Of a DNA stretch of 64,000 nucleotides, positions 49,526 to 59,844 are shown piece by piece. The stretch is taken from NCBI GenBank assembly GCA_035772405.1, contig JAYKKM010000508.1, forward strand, positions 107,001 through 171,000, in the 5' to 3' direction. The translations under genes and the position numbers were made by a program. The notes beneath the pieces were generated by a model, which was not told the origin of the DNA, did not search any database, and saw only the letters and a list, made by a program, of their open reading frames with translations. How positions within the stretch are numbered: the first letter of the stretch is position 1; every line of letters begins with the position of its first letter. Origin of the DNA: Chrysogorgia sp. JL179-B06 (taxonomy: Eukaryota > Cnidaria > Anthozoa > Scleralcyonacea > Chrysogorgiidae).

Positions 49526-51159
49526 ATGATGGATGCTTTCAAAAGAAAGTATCCTTATGCTGACAAGAATAGGTTTTTTCTTGACGTTGACGACAATATG
49601 CATATGCATATATTCTTCGTGACGAAAACTAATATTGGTGACGTTAGTGTAGACTCAAGTAGGTTTAAGAGTAACCCGGAGTACACTAAGTATCTAACGA
49701 TAAACAAACCAATGATAGTTAATCAGAAAGAGATAGCTAACGCCGTACGCGTGGCTAAGCTGAATCTAGTTAAAAAGTACCCTCACATCACTTTGAGCAA
49801 GTTTGAGTTCGATCCAACTGTCTCACAAGATGGTGAGGTTAATGGCGTTGACATATATTTTAGAAACAACGACATCATAAGCACTAACATAACTAGTGAT
49901 ACCTTCAAAAACGACAAGAGTATGTGGGTTTGGTTACACAACAACAAGTCTCCAAAAGGTCACGACGACAAGTTTCCAGAAATATGGCTATCTGGTGGAA
50001 CTATCCAACCATTATCAAAAGGTCGCAAGAACCACTGGGGACTTTGGGATGGCTATCCAACGGAAAACGTGTTGAACTACCCAGTGAATAACTTTAGAGT
50101 CTTCGTTAATCGAAAGAGCTACTTTCTCTCAAAGCTACCAATATTACAAATCACCACTTCAAAGACAAAGTCAAAGTGGGACGACAACGAGAGTTACTAT
50201 AGAGTCGTGTTTGCAACATATTGTGCAAGTTTCTGTTGTGGAGTGTCGTTACAACACTTATCACCCTCGCAAGAAGTTCACCCTGTTATCACAAGTGTGA
50301 TGAGGTTCCATCTGTACTTTACCATCAGAAGACTTCTCAGAAGGATGGAAGGTGGTGAGAGTATGAGATCGATAAGTAGAGAGTTTGATGCTGGAGAATT
50401 GTATGGTAAGACAGACAAGATTCCTAAAAAACATTACTACCAGGGTAAAGTCCTTGCTGATGGTACGACAGGTGAGGAGAGAGTCTTCACGATTAACGAC
50501 GTTAAGAACGACTACAAACGATACATTCCTCTGATGTCGAATGGTTTCACAAACATTGGGAGACAATACCTAAACCAGTCTATATAGAAGCCTTTGTTTA
50601 CTCCACACTTGGTGCACAAGCGAGGACACGTGTGTCAGTCGTTGGTGATTCTGCAGGCAGTCTAGAGACTCAACAAGAGTTCCGCAAGTTGGTGGAGGAT
50701 AGTGTTATAAACTACGACGTTTCAACGTGGATTCTCAACATGAACAAGTCGATTAAAGACACTAACGTTGTCCAAAACCTTGCACTGTCACCGTCTACGT
50801 GGTTAATGCCAAGTAACGTTGTAATCCTCAAGAATAAAATCGCTGGGTACAACAACCTATTGAAGACTGCCACGCAGAGTATGAAGTTTGGAGTAAACAG
50901 TGGGTTAAACTACACAGAAACGACGGAGGTTAAGAAAGTTCACCAAGAAGGTGGAGAGCATCTGGAGACACTTGGTAAACCAAAGGTGACACACCGTCTG
51001 ACATCAAACGTGACACATCAGGAGACACTCGACAAACCGAAGGTGACACACCGTCTGGAGGTATCAAAGGCGTCACCAGGTGACAACACGACAGAGTTGG
51101 GGTTAATTCTAGTGGTTTCGGCTGTGTCTGGCTATTTAGTGAGCAAATATGTGTTATAA
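49526..51159 (+). pseudogene. 574-aa-type membrane protein gene, frameshifted (outer)
   Basis: Open to 50587, where two extra bases relative to the inner copy create a stop. The rest continues in another frame to 51159. The repeat region is shorter: one full HQEGGEHLETL unit and one partial unit instead of three. The C-terminal hydrophobic segment is kept. Confidence 0.88.
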
Positions 51160-51163
51160 CATA

Positions 51164-52112
51164 ATGAGTCTAAGCTATGGGTTTGAGGACAGAGACTACG
51201 AGAGTGACAAAATACTAAGAAGAGCGAAGAGACATCTAGACAGTGACCCTAAGTTATGCGTGAGCGGTGGGAGGATGTCTGGAGACATAGATATGGCGTT
51301 CAGGACACTCAAAAACATAGCAGATCCAGAAGATGATTGGGATGCTATCAATAAAAAAGTGTTGGAGTCCGTATACTTACCGCAATACTTTAGAACGCAG
51401 TCCTATAACGTTCTATTTGATTTTAACGTCACAAACCATGCTGTGAGTATGGTGGAATACCACAGTGGAACAAATAAAGTGAAAACCATTAGAGATAAAA
51501 CTAACATGTTAGTACAATACGATCCAACGTATGGTCCTATTATTGGTGTTAACAACGGTCATAGCTTCCTATCCCCCCGAACTAACTCCAATTCCATTTG
51601 AAGCTGGAATACATTTTAACTGTCCACGTATGCAATACTGTGACATATCCGTTTTTGTGGTAGTGAGGTTAGCCATGAGGGTAAATACGAAAGATTGGGA
51701 GGCGATTATCTCAAACGATGACGGATCGTGGGACAAATACATAGGATATAAAGGAGGTGATAAATTATCGTATGGTGGTGGAGCTCCAGCAAAGGAGTAC
51801 ACGTGTACAATCCCAAATAACATCGACACCACCAAGAGACATATGATATCAATACATTGGCGGATGGGTAACTCCTACGTTAAGGTGAACAACGTGAGGT
51901 CAACAGACTCAGACTTCACAGCTAATTACGAAGAGATAGGATCTCCTTACGTAACGATCTTTGGAGTTCATCGACCAAGAGTACCACTAGCACCCTACAA
52001 GTACCCGTCTATGATAGAGTTCTACGGTGTGAGGATTGTCTCTGGCTACATGACGAGTCGAGACATAATATTAGTTGGTAGAGATATGATGAAAGAATAT
52101 GATGTGAGTTAA
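51164..52112 (+). pseudogene. Fibre-like gene, frameshifted (outer)
   Basis: Homologue of 37420-38373. A run of C at about 51574-51579 has one extra base, which ends the first frame at 51601; the second half continues to 52112. The fibre-type motif (GGRMSGDIDMAF...DAINKK) and the lectin-like half are otherwise conserved. Confidence 0.85.
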
Positions 52113-52117
52113 GATAT

Positions 52118-52687
52118 ATGAGGAAGAAGTCAGTTGTTGTTTTCAATCACATATCAAAGGATATGTCAGAGGAAGAGGTGCTAGAGCTCAAACGCTTGTA
52201 CGCGTACTACCACAAACTAGAAGCCTGTTACAAATGGAAATACAAGAGGTTGAAGAAAATTAAACTATCGTTAAACATGACTAGCATAGGGTTAACAACA
52301 GTAGGGATTATAGCTGGATCGATAACCGCTAACCCTCTAATCACTGCTTGTATTAGTGGTCCTGGTGTGATCATCCAAGGCTACTTGGCTAAATCCAATC
52401 TGACGAGTAGAGTGGAGCATTGCAAGTTTGCTCACACTAGCTACAAAAAGATACTGACACAACTAAGATCGTATCTTAGAGGTCTTCCTTACAACGAGTC
52501 AATGTTCCTCTCAGACGTTAAAGTGTTGGACGATAATGTGACTGACTTATGTCCACCAATCAATGGAATGACGAAAAGGTACAACAAAGTGTACGAGACA
52601 CAAGGGGGGCGCGAATCACGCCCCCCTTTAAACACAGGTCTACACGTAAGAACCAGTGATGTGTCAGTCGACAAGTTCCAAGAGTAG
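52118..52687 (+). CDS. Two-segment membrane protein with altered C-terminus, 189 aa (outer)
   Basis: Homologue of 38379-38879 over its first 160 residues. A palindromic insert (52602-52629) replaces the normal stop region, adding GGRESRPPLN and a new tail of about 15 residues. The gene is open, so the insert has changed rather than broken the protein end. Confidence 0.75.
   Translation: MRKKSVVVFNHISKDMSEEEVLELKRLYAYYHKLEACYKWKYKRLKKIKLSLNMTSIGLTTVGIIAGSITANPLITACISGPGVIIQGYLAKSNLTSRVEHCKFAHTSYKKILTQLRSYLRGLPYNESMFLSDVKVLDDNVTDLCPPINGMTKRYNKVYETQGGRESRPPLNTGLHVRTSDVSVDKFQE
52602..52629. repeat. Palindromic mini-insert type 1 (outer, inside the 166-aa-type gene)
   Basis: The same arms and loop as 39306-39333, in a different gene and same reading frame. 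Confidence 0.85.
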
Positions 52688-53034
52688 GTGCTCAGAATTA
52701 TTACCATCAATTAGCTCGTTTCGACCAACCCCCCAAAACGGGGGAGTTGGTCAAAGTAGTCCTGAAACAGGACCTCAGCTATTCTTAAAAATAACTTCTA
52801 CTTTGAAGACTACAATTAAGATGTCCTAATAGCGTACAAATAGTAGTAAAATATTAAGACACTACATGTGACCCCCTACTGACAGTATGTTTGTGATCGA
52901 TAGAAGGGTCACTTTGACCAACACCCCGTTTTGGGGTGTTGGTCAAATCATGTGTTTGTGCTATTAAGTGGTTTACTTTCTTAAGATGACTACTATTTAA
53001 ACACAAAAATAAAACATGTGGTATAGTATAGGTG
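52688..53034. other. Intergenic region with two type-3 hairpins (outer)
   Basis: Hairpin at 52723-52752 (GACCAACCCCC...GTTGGTC) and a perfect 33-bp palindrome at 52914-52946 (TTGACCAACACCCC and its mirror). Promoter-like AAACATGTGGTATAGTATA precedes the next gene at 53011-53030. Confidence 0.65.
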
Positions 53035-53853
53035 ATGAGTATCACTAAAATATTTAGAAATAACGACACGTCAGTCACTACTACAAAAGATGGAGATAAC
53101 ATTTGGTTCTACGGAAAAGAGGTAGCCGAAATCTTAGGATATAAAAGACCTTCCAAAGCGATACAACAGCGTGTGAAAGATGATGAGAAAAGAAAGGTTC
53201 AAAATCTCAGGTCCCAAATTGGGACCCGAGATTTCGAGTGTCAAAATAGACAAATTCAGAATAGGCAAGTTTGGCAAATAAATGAAAGTGGTCTATATAG
53301 ACTAATATTCTCGTCTAAACTAGAGTCGGCAGAGACTTTTAGAAAGTGGGTGTTCTCAGAAGTCCTACCATCTATTAGAAAAACAGGTGTTTACACACAA
53401 TGCAACCAGTTATCGATAATGAATGAGACAGACTTGCATTACGATATAGTTAAATATATCAGAGAGTACCATCCAACAATAGTCATCCCAGGGTTGGGTG
53501 AGTACCAAGACACATCTGCTAAAAGAATAGATGGATGGAAGAAGGGTTACAGTGGTGGACAACCAGATTTGATAGTTCCGCAACTACATAAGAGATACAA
53601 CGGTTTTGCTATAGAGTTCAAAACACCGAAAGGTAATGGGGTTATTAGGGATAACCAGTTGAGGGTATTAAGGAGACTAAGATCACAAGGGTACAACACG
53701 TTACTATCCTCAGACCAACATGAGATAATACATTTCATAGAGACATATATGATAGACTCCAGAGTCCTGTGTGAGTACTGCAATAGGAGATTCAAGAGTG
53801 AAACCACACTATTTAATCACCAAAAATACTTTCATCGAATACTTTATCTGTGA
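53035..53853 (+). CDS. Bro-N / nuclease / zinc-finger fusion (outer)
   Basis: 272 aa from the ATG at 53035. Same domain order as inner 39131-39934, with intact GGQPDLIV...EFKTPKG and CEYC...H...H motifs. In the Bro-N region it has a different palindromic insert (type 2, 53201-53234) where the inner copy has type 1. The N-terminal half differs more from the inner copy than the nuclease half, so recombination between Bro-N variants is possible. Confidence 0.75.
   Translation: MSITKIFRNNDTSVTTTKDGDNIWFYGKEVAEILGYKRPSKAIQQRVKDDEKRKVQNLRSQIGTRDFECQNRQIQNRQVWQINESGLYRLIFSSKLESAETFRKWVFSEVLPSIRKTGVYTQCNQLSIMNETDLHYDIVKYIREYHPTIVIPGLGEYQDTSAKRIDGWKKGYSGGQPDLIVPQLHKRYNGFAIEFKTPKGNGVIRDNQLRVLRRLRSQGYNTLLSSDQHEIIHFIETYMIDSRVLCEYCNRRFKSETTLFNHQKYFHRILYL
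53201..53234. repeat. Palindromic mini-insert type 2 (outer, inside Bro-N gene)
   Basis: AAATCTCAGGTCCC and GGGACCCGAGATTT arms, followed by CGAGTGTCAAAA. The same hairpin type with the same CGAGTGTCAAAA flank is intergenic in the inner element (38957-39002). Confidence 0.8.
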
Positions 53854-53912
53854 GATGACTGTGAGATAATCCGTGAGATGACTGTGAGATGACTGTGAGA
53901 TGACTGTGACTA
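53849..53912. repeat. 11-bp tandem repeat GTGAGATGACT
   Basis: Five or six copies (one reads GTGAGATAATC) lie between the Bro-N gene stop and the next promoter. The inner element has about three degenerate copies at 39932-39965. Confidence 0.8.
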
Positions 53913-53931
53913 GATATCACATATAGTATAG

Positions 53932-54231
53932 ATGACTGACAGTGAGTCCGTACCTGTTATAACGTCGACAACAAGGACCAAAGACCCTAAGAGAGTAGAG
54001 GCAGGCAAACGCTTGGCTGCTATATCTAAAGCAGCCAAAGAGAGGAAGATGAGAGAGAGAGTGATAAGCGAGGACGATAGTTTTAACTATGGATACATCA
54101 TAGGTACTATAGGAGTGGTAATAGCCGCTAGCTCACTGTACTATACGATGAGGCAAGACAAACAAGTAGTGACCGAAGAGCCTAAGACCGTTGTTATAAA
54201 ACCATCACGCAAGCTCGACAGTCTCGATTAA
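53932..54231 (+). CDS. Small single-pass membrane protein, 99 aa (outer)
   Basis: Intact homologue of 39993-40292 with the same basic N-terminus and membrane segment (YGYIIGTIGVVIAASSLYY). Confidence 0.75.
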   Translation: MTDSESVPVITSTTRTKDPKRVEAGKRLAAISKAAKERKMRERVISEDDSFNYGYIIGTIGVVIAASSLYYTMRQDKQVVTEEPKTVVIKPSRKLDSLD

Positions 54232-54248
54232 AACATATTGTATAATAT

Positions 54249-54482
54249 ATGGCATCAATAGACAGAAAAGAACTGATGAACGAGCTATACGACGCAGCCC
54301 TTGTGACTGCTGGAGCCGTAGCCGTATCCATGGCATCAAAGAAAGTACTAAAAGAACCGTTGGGTACCCCCGAATCAGTGAAGGGTACCCTCAAGTTAGC
54401 GACTGCTGTAGGCGTTTCAACGCTACTCGTTAAGTGGGCGCAGAGCAAGAAATACTTACCTATTGACCCGTTCTCAAAGTAA
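54249..54482 (+). CDS. Small hydrophobic protein, 77 aa (outer)
   Basis: Protein identical to inner 40310-40543 although the DNA differs at several synonymous sites, which is direct evidence of purifying selection before decay. Confidence 0.82.
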   Translation: MASIDRKELMNELYDAALVTAGAVAVSMASKKVLKEPLGTPESVKGTLKLATAVGVSTLLVKWAQSKKYLPIDPFSK

Positions 54483-54498
54483 TCTAACGTAATACATA

Positions 54499-54915
54499 AT
54501 GGCTAGTGTGATAGCAGGTGGTTTGTTCAACGCCATAGCATTCGCAGGAGCTGGGTTCATATTCAGCAAGCTAAACCATACCGGCTACGAGACAGAGATA
54601 AAGAGACACAACAAAGCATTGGAGAGTCTCGCAAGAGCGAAAGAAAAGTTCTACGAGAACGAGATTCGTCAGAGAGACAAAATCCAGGAATTAAGACAAC
54701 AGTTGTCAGATGCTAACGCAGATATTAACGACACGAACCACGCTTTGGATCAACTAAGACAAGTACTGACTATACAGTATGATGGGAACACGTTTAGTAA
54801 AGAGCCTGAGTTATCAGACTATTACAAACCTTCAGATGAGATGAAAGAGTATCAAATGGTATTCGTTGGAGTTGTTGGGATACCTTTAGGTTACTTAATA
54901 TACAGAGTAGTATAA
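54499..54915 (+). CDS. Membrane/coiled-coil protein, 138 aa (outer)
   Basis: Intact homologue of 40560-40976. The stop codon overlaps the ATG of the following microprotein gene by one base (TAATG). Confidence 0.78.
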   Translation: MASVIAGGLFNAIAFAGAGFIFSKLNHTGYETEIKRHNKALESLARAKEKFYENEIRQRDKIQELRQQLSDANADINDTNHALDQLRQVLTIQYDGNTFSKEPELSDYYKPSDEMKEYQMVFVGVVGIPLGYLIYRVV

Positions 54916-55085
54916 TGAGCACTACTCTGAAGGAGATGGCTATTGAATTTGATAAAAAGCGTAACTTGACACTCCAAACTAGTCAGATAGAAAAGTTGGA
55001 ACAACTACTATCAGACGCTTTAAAACAGGTCGCAACAATAAAATGTGAGTTGGAGACACTCAACCACAAAGTTACTACACTATAG
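54915..55085 (+). CDS. Coiled-coil microprotein, 56 aa (outer)
   Basis: ATG at 54915-54917, stop TAG at 55083-55085. It has the same heptad helix (IEKLEQLLSDALKQV) as the inner 61-aa copy, minus a few codons after LTL. The overlap with the preceding stop suggests coupled expression. Confidence 0.65.
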   Translation: MSTTLKEMAIEFDKKRNLTLQTSQIEKLEQLLSDALKQVATIKCELETLNHKVTTL

Positions 55086-55115
55086 TCTAAAGGTATATAT
55101 AGTATATTAACTTAA

Positions 55116-55793
55116 ATGGTTGACGAACGTACAATGAGAATGTTCTATGCTGGGTATACATTGGATGAGATTGCATCAAAAAAGTGGAGTGGTACTACAT
55201 TAGGGTACACGTTGGACGAGATCAAGAATGGAATTAGGCGTGCAAAACCAAAAAAGTGGTACGACACCACATATTGTTACAAGTGTAGTAACCATAGAAC
55301 CCAAATCGAAGATGGTGTATTTAGTTGTAACAAGTGCGGAGAGACTACCTACGGACGCGTAAGGAACTTTGTACCTAACATTTGGATGTATGGGAAATCG
55401 ACTCACAGTTACAGTAAATGGTTAGGGAGAATGTTGACTGGACTAGTCAACGAGAGTGACATACCAACAGTTGTCAGTGATTTTATAGAGATAGTGTGGT
55501 CTCTTAAAAGAAACGAACTTATTGTCAAGAATATATCGAAATATATATTCTATGTTATAAGAATATGCTCTAGAAGAGGTATAAAGTTGAGAGGTAGTCT
55601 TAACGACCTCAAACCTGGTAAGGTCAAGGTGCGATTCGAGTACAACCTGTATAGCATAATATACAAGGATCTAGGTTGGGATGGGAGAGGAGATCCATAC
55701 TACAACAAGTGGACAAATAAAATATATAGTAATATATATAATGGCAAGACCAAAAATTTACCAAACCAAAGAAGAAGCTTTAGTAGCAAATAG
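55116..55793 (+). CDS. VLTF3-like zinc-ribbon protein with read-through C-terminus (outer)
   Basis: Same zinc ribbon (CYKCSN, CNKCG) and SESDIP-like (NESDIP) helix as inner 41195-41815. The normal end after YYN is lost and the frame runs 53 bases into the next gene in another frame, giving a 225-aa form. This looks like a deletion at the 3' end. Confidence 0.5.
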   Translation: MVDERTMRMFYAGYTLDEIASKKWSGTTLGYTLDEIKNGIRRAKPKKWYDTTYCYKCSNHRTQIEDGVFSCNKCGETTYGRVRNFVPNIWMYGKSTHSYSKWLGRMLTGLVNESDIPTVVSDFIEIVWSLKRNELIVKNISKYIFYVIRICSRRGIKLRGSLNDLKPGKVKVRFEYNLYSIIYKDLGWDGRGDPYYNKWTNKIYSNIYNGKTKNLPNQRRSFSSK

Positions 55794-55920
55794 AGCACAA
55801 ACCAAAGAGTGGATGAGAACTCATAAGTGGGTGTGTGAGACATGTGATAGACCATACCATGTGACCTCTAAATACAGACATTTAAAGACTAAAAAGCATT
55901 TGAGAAATTTAAACATTTAA
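55741..55920 (+). CDS. Small C2H2-type zinc-finger protein, 59 aa (outer)
   Basis: ATG at 55741; a longer upstream extension is unlikely because the inner gene starts at the same place. VCETCDRPYH and HLKTKKH are conserved. Its first 53 bases overlap the extended frame of the previous gene. Confidence 0.72.
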   Translation: MARPKIYQTKEEALVANRAQTKEWMRTHKWVCETCDRPYHVTSKYRHLKTKKHLRNLNI

Positions 55921-55989
55921 TTTCAAACTATTTTATAATGTCCATACGCATAGCTAGATACACCATCTGGTAGTATATGTCGCTTGTCG

Positions 55990-58900
55990 TCAAAGCAACT
56001 CAAGGATATCTTGTTTATTTCGTAGCTTCCTAGTTGGTGGCTCTTGCTGCGAATAGTTTTTAATTATGTGAGACATCTGCTCACCATTTGTCAGGACACT
56101 TTTATAGTTGTCGTGTCTTATATTATTTCTAATGGTACTCTTCTTGATACCCTTAGCAGTCTTCCCACCTTTTCCATCCTCTTTTATGTAGCTATACATT
56201 TTCGACCTTAAACCAACGAACTCAACGATGGGGACTCCTAATGTCTCATCCTTCATTTTACCAATAACCTTCTTATTGGTTAGATCGAAGTAAGGAGATG
56301 ACTTGTCATATCCACTAAAGTCGAACACTTCTTTGTTAGCGTACATGTCTTTGTACACATCCTCCGTCTCAATCTCATACATTAGACTATCCGTATCTGT
56401 GAATAGTAATTTGGCTTTGTTACCATATTTCTTTTTGATGTTACTGTAGTGGAAGTCATACATCAATGTCTTTGACAAGTCTAGAATACACATACCTACG
56501 TATGCTGGTCTATTTAGAGTTAGTATCTCTTTGATCTTGTGAACTGCTACCAAGTTATTGTCAAATATCTTGCTGCTCACAAAGGTTGGTTTTGATGTTA
56601 GTTTCTCCAGTTTTTCCTTATCTGTTACTAACTCCACATTCACACGTTTTCGTAGATTCTCCATAGTCTTTCCGAATACACTATTGTTCATGAGCTTAAA
56701 GAAATCCTTCTCAAAGTCATTCTTCGCTTGGGTTCTCTTGTCAGTGTTAAAGTCGATATATTGCTTGAGCCATGGTGACTGATCGAACTGAAGTACTCTG
56801 TGTATCTTCTTAACCTTCATTCCCAAACTCTTGTATAATTGTAGGTTTCTATAATGAACAACGTACTTACTCTTACCGTTTAGGTTAGGTACAAGTTTTG
56901 CAACCTCTCCAACAGATATCTTAAACTTGTTTTGGATTGTCTTACAATAGTTTGACAACATATCACTACTTACTCTCATCCTCTCAGGGGCTAAAGGATA
57001 GTCGTTGTGAAGATCGTGCAACTCCTCTGGATACTCTAAATCAACCTCGAGTATCAACCCCTTGTCTGATTCGTTGTTATATTTATCTAGATTGTTGATG
57101 TCAAAACCTTCGACCCACTCAAACCCACCAGTCGGTAGATACTGACACATAGCCCAACCATAAAGGTTATTCGCGTCTAGGTATACGATATGTTTCGACG
57201 GCTTACTACTATCATACCCCTTCATGTACTTGTTATTAGCTTCTCCGTGTCTATGTGTTATACAGGATACACCACCTCGCATTCCTTTCTCGATAAACTG
57301 AAACATATCAATGTTAGTCATCAACTCTAGTTCCACTCCTGTCATCTTTAGAGCAGCGTCCCACGACAGTCCAGGTGACGTGAAGTAATGACAAGGATCT
57401 AACTGCTAGTACTGTTTACACGTTCTTCTAAAGTTCTCGAACACGTCAGCCAGTAGTAATACGTCAGACTTCAAGTACAAGTCGTGGTACTCACCCATGT
57501 TTCCCACACCCATCTTCTTCCACACTTCTTGAGCGTGCTTGTAGTCTGTGTCTGACACATGCTCGTCGTTTAGGATGCTGTAGAAACTCTCCTTTGGTGG
57601 TAACTCAGGTTCGTTAAACTTATCGAAACTATCCATATAGTCATACGGGTACACACCTTTTCGCGACACCAACTCTAGCTCCTCACCTTGAAACAGTTCA
57701 GACGTATACTTGAGACAGTCCTTTGGTAGGTTGTTCACTAGGTTGGCTAGACTAGAGCTCATGAATTGGAAACTATCTAGAAACACTAGATGTTTACCTA
57801 ACATGAATGCCATATATTTCTCCATATTATTTGGTATGACGTTGATTTTCAGACCTACCTTACCTATCTCCTGCATTATGAAGTGGCTATCGTACCCTCT
57901 TAGATTGTGAAATATGACAGGTATCTTATCAGTCAGTCTATAGTTCCTATTGCACAACTGATGTGCTGAACCTCTATATTTACCAGTGACATGACAATGA
58001 TCTCTAACTCTCACGTCTCTACGTTTATATTTTACATCACAAATATGACATTTAGTCGCTTTCTTGAAGTTAACCTTATCAGCTACGGTCAACACCATGT
58101 CGTCATTAAAATGCTCCTTCCTGACTTTCTTGCAGTATTTAACCTCCTCTAGCATCTTTTTCATGAACTTCCTAACCGCATTCTTACCTCGAAACATCTC
58201 TACTGGTTTGCTATATTTATCATCGTAACAGCACACTACTTTGTACCCATACCCACAGTCCGTGTGTCTTTGGTACTCGCTGGTGTACGATCCTGTGAGT
58301 GGTTTCACGTTGTCGACCTTCTCTGTGATAGCCTCAAAGTCTGCGTATATCACAAATGGTACCTCTAATTGTTTGTGGTAATTTTTGTACTCAAGAGTGC
58401 TATCTTCTTCATCTGGCATCTTGATCGCTTGCTTACCATTTACCACCATACAAACCTCCTTATGTTTCTCTAGAACCTCACTGGTAGTAAAACATTGAAG
58501 ACAGTACCTACAGAAACTATTGCGACACTTGTGTTTAGATTGACCGCACATAAACCTACAAAAGTCTTTGATATACACGTAGTGTCGTTTAGCACCATTA
58601 GTTATTAGCAGTAGGTCCATATGATCCTCGAACTTCTCCTCAGAAACGTAGATAGGAAATGTCTGCTTGTTCTCATACCCAAACACGCTTATGCTGATAT
58701 CATTCTGTCTCTCTATCTTGTTGTACTGTTTCGTATCCACTGGAAATCTCACTCCGTCATAATTTACAGAACCTATGTTCTTCTTGTGCTTCGACACTCT
58801 CTGCGGATTCTTTCCTACAGGACACTTGTGCAACACGTGACACCACATGAAACACTTGTCATCTTCATTCTTTATATTAACCAAACCTTTCGACGCGTTC

Positions 58901-59589
58901 CTCAACTCCTCAGGTAGCTCAATATAACTCGATCCTTTAAGAGGCTTATACACTACCACATTAATATAGTGGTCACTAACACTGTCTACAACCCACCCAG
59001 ACCCTTCTGACAACCATACAGATATACGATTCACTATCTCCTCACTAGCTTGCTTCGTAGTCCCACTAATATCAACACTATTAGTCACTGTTTTGACCAC
59101 ACTATTGAAGAAGGCTTCCTTAATCACAGACTCACCGTTACCAATCTCTTTCTCTAGAGTTACTTTCAACGTCTCAGAAAACTTTAAACCTTTCAGTCTC
59201 TCTAACTCATTCTTTAAAGTTGAGTCCACTACTACTCTAGTCTTGACTAGTTGTTTTAGTGGATCATTATTGTCGATCACCTCAACACTATACGACTTAG
59301 TGTACCCTTTGAGAGCAACTCTCCTTTGTACTACAGTAGGACGTGTCATCTTAGCAATAAGGTTAGTGATTCTCTCATACTCTTTGTCTGAGACCTCCTG
59401 ACTTAATCGTGACCTCTTAACATATCGTCTAAGATCACGTCTAGCCTCTCGAATCTCTCTGACCTCCCTAACTCTGGTGACTCTATTAATGACGTTCTCT
59501 CTAGATCCCCTTCTAATAAGGTCCATCCACTTATACCCCAATGCTTTAGCATCAGCTAGATAGCCAGACATCCTCTCTAGAAAACTCAT
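55990..59589 (-). pseudogene. POLB: Family B DNA polymerase, second version, with an in-frame stop (outer)
   Basis: About 1199 codons in one register, broken by a TAG at 57406-57408 (after codon 727). Exonuclease motifs (VIYADFEA; HNLRGYD; YLKSDVLLL), endonuclease-like insert (CHIC, RDHCHVTGKYRG) and polymerase motifs (LDANNLYG; KLMNNSVFG; FTDTDS) are all present. The N-terminal 300 residues share almost nothing with the inner polymerase, and the rest is only moderately similar, whereas all neighbouring genes are near-identical between copies. It also lies on the opposite strand. The ATG at 59587-59589 is only 13 bp from the ACACTGT array, so its promoter is missing. Confidence 0.93.
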
Positions 59590-59602
59590 CTTAATATTAG
59601 GT

Positions 59603-59832
59603 ACACTGTTAATTTTAGGGTGTTAATTTAGCACCAAAAGTGGTGTTAAATAAAAAGGTACAGAATAGCACCTTTTGGGGTGCTATTTTAACACCTCTAT
59701 TTAAGGTGTCAATTTAGCACCTTGCGAAGTGCTAAAATAGCACCATTTTTGGTGTCATAATAACCCGGATTTAAGTGTTATTTTAGCACTTACACCTTAG
59801 TGTTAATATAGCACTTGATTATGGTGCTATTT
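59603..59832. repeat. Palindromic array of GTTAATTTAGCACC type, beginning ACACTGTTAATTTT
   Basis: Starts ACACTGTTAATTTT and continues as alternating GGTGCTATTTTAACACC blocks in both orientations. The opening resembles the ACACTGTAAAA start of the TTGGTTA arrays, but the repeat unit is different. It marks the right edge of the outer element. Confidence 0.8.
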
Positions 59833-59844
59833 TCCTTACAAAAA

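Larger units (their letters stand above)
26395..59602. mobile_element. Outer Polinton/Maverick-type element, truncated and split by the inner element
   Basis: Made of 26395-29109 plus 46404-59602. It carries the same genes in the same order as the inner element, about nine bases in ten alike by eye. The exception is the polymerase, which is a different version on the opposite strand. Damage seen: left end cut inside the 112-aa gene; in-frame stop in the capsid gene; frameshifts in the 476-aa, 574-aa and fibre genes; a lost stop in the zinc-ribbon gene; an in-frame stop in the polymerase. No terminal inverted repeat of its own is present at either end, and both ends abut ACACTGT arrays. Confidence 0.9.

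Noticed and set aside
26395..59602. A tandem duplication of one viral element
   Set aside because: The second copy is not in tandem: inverted repeats, a 6-bp duplication and an interrupted homologous gene show nesting, and the polymerases are different.
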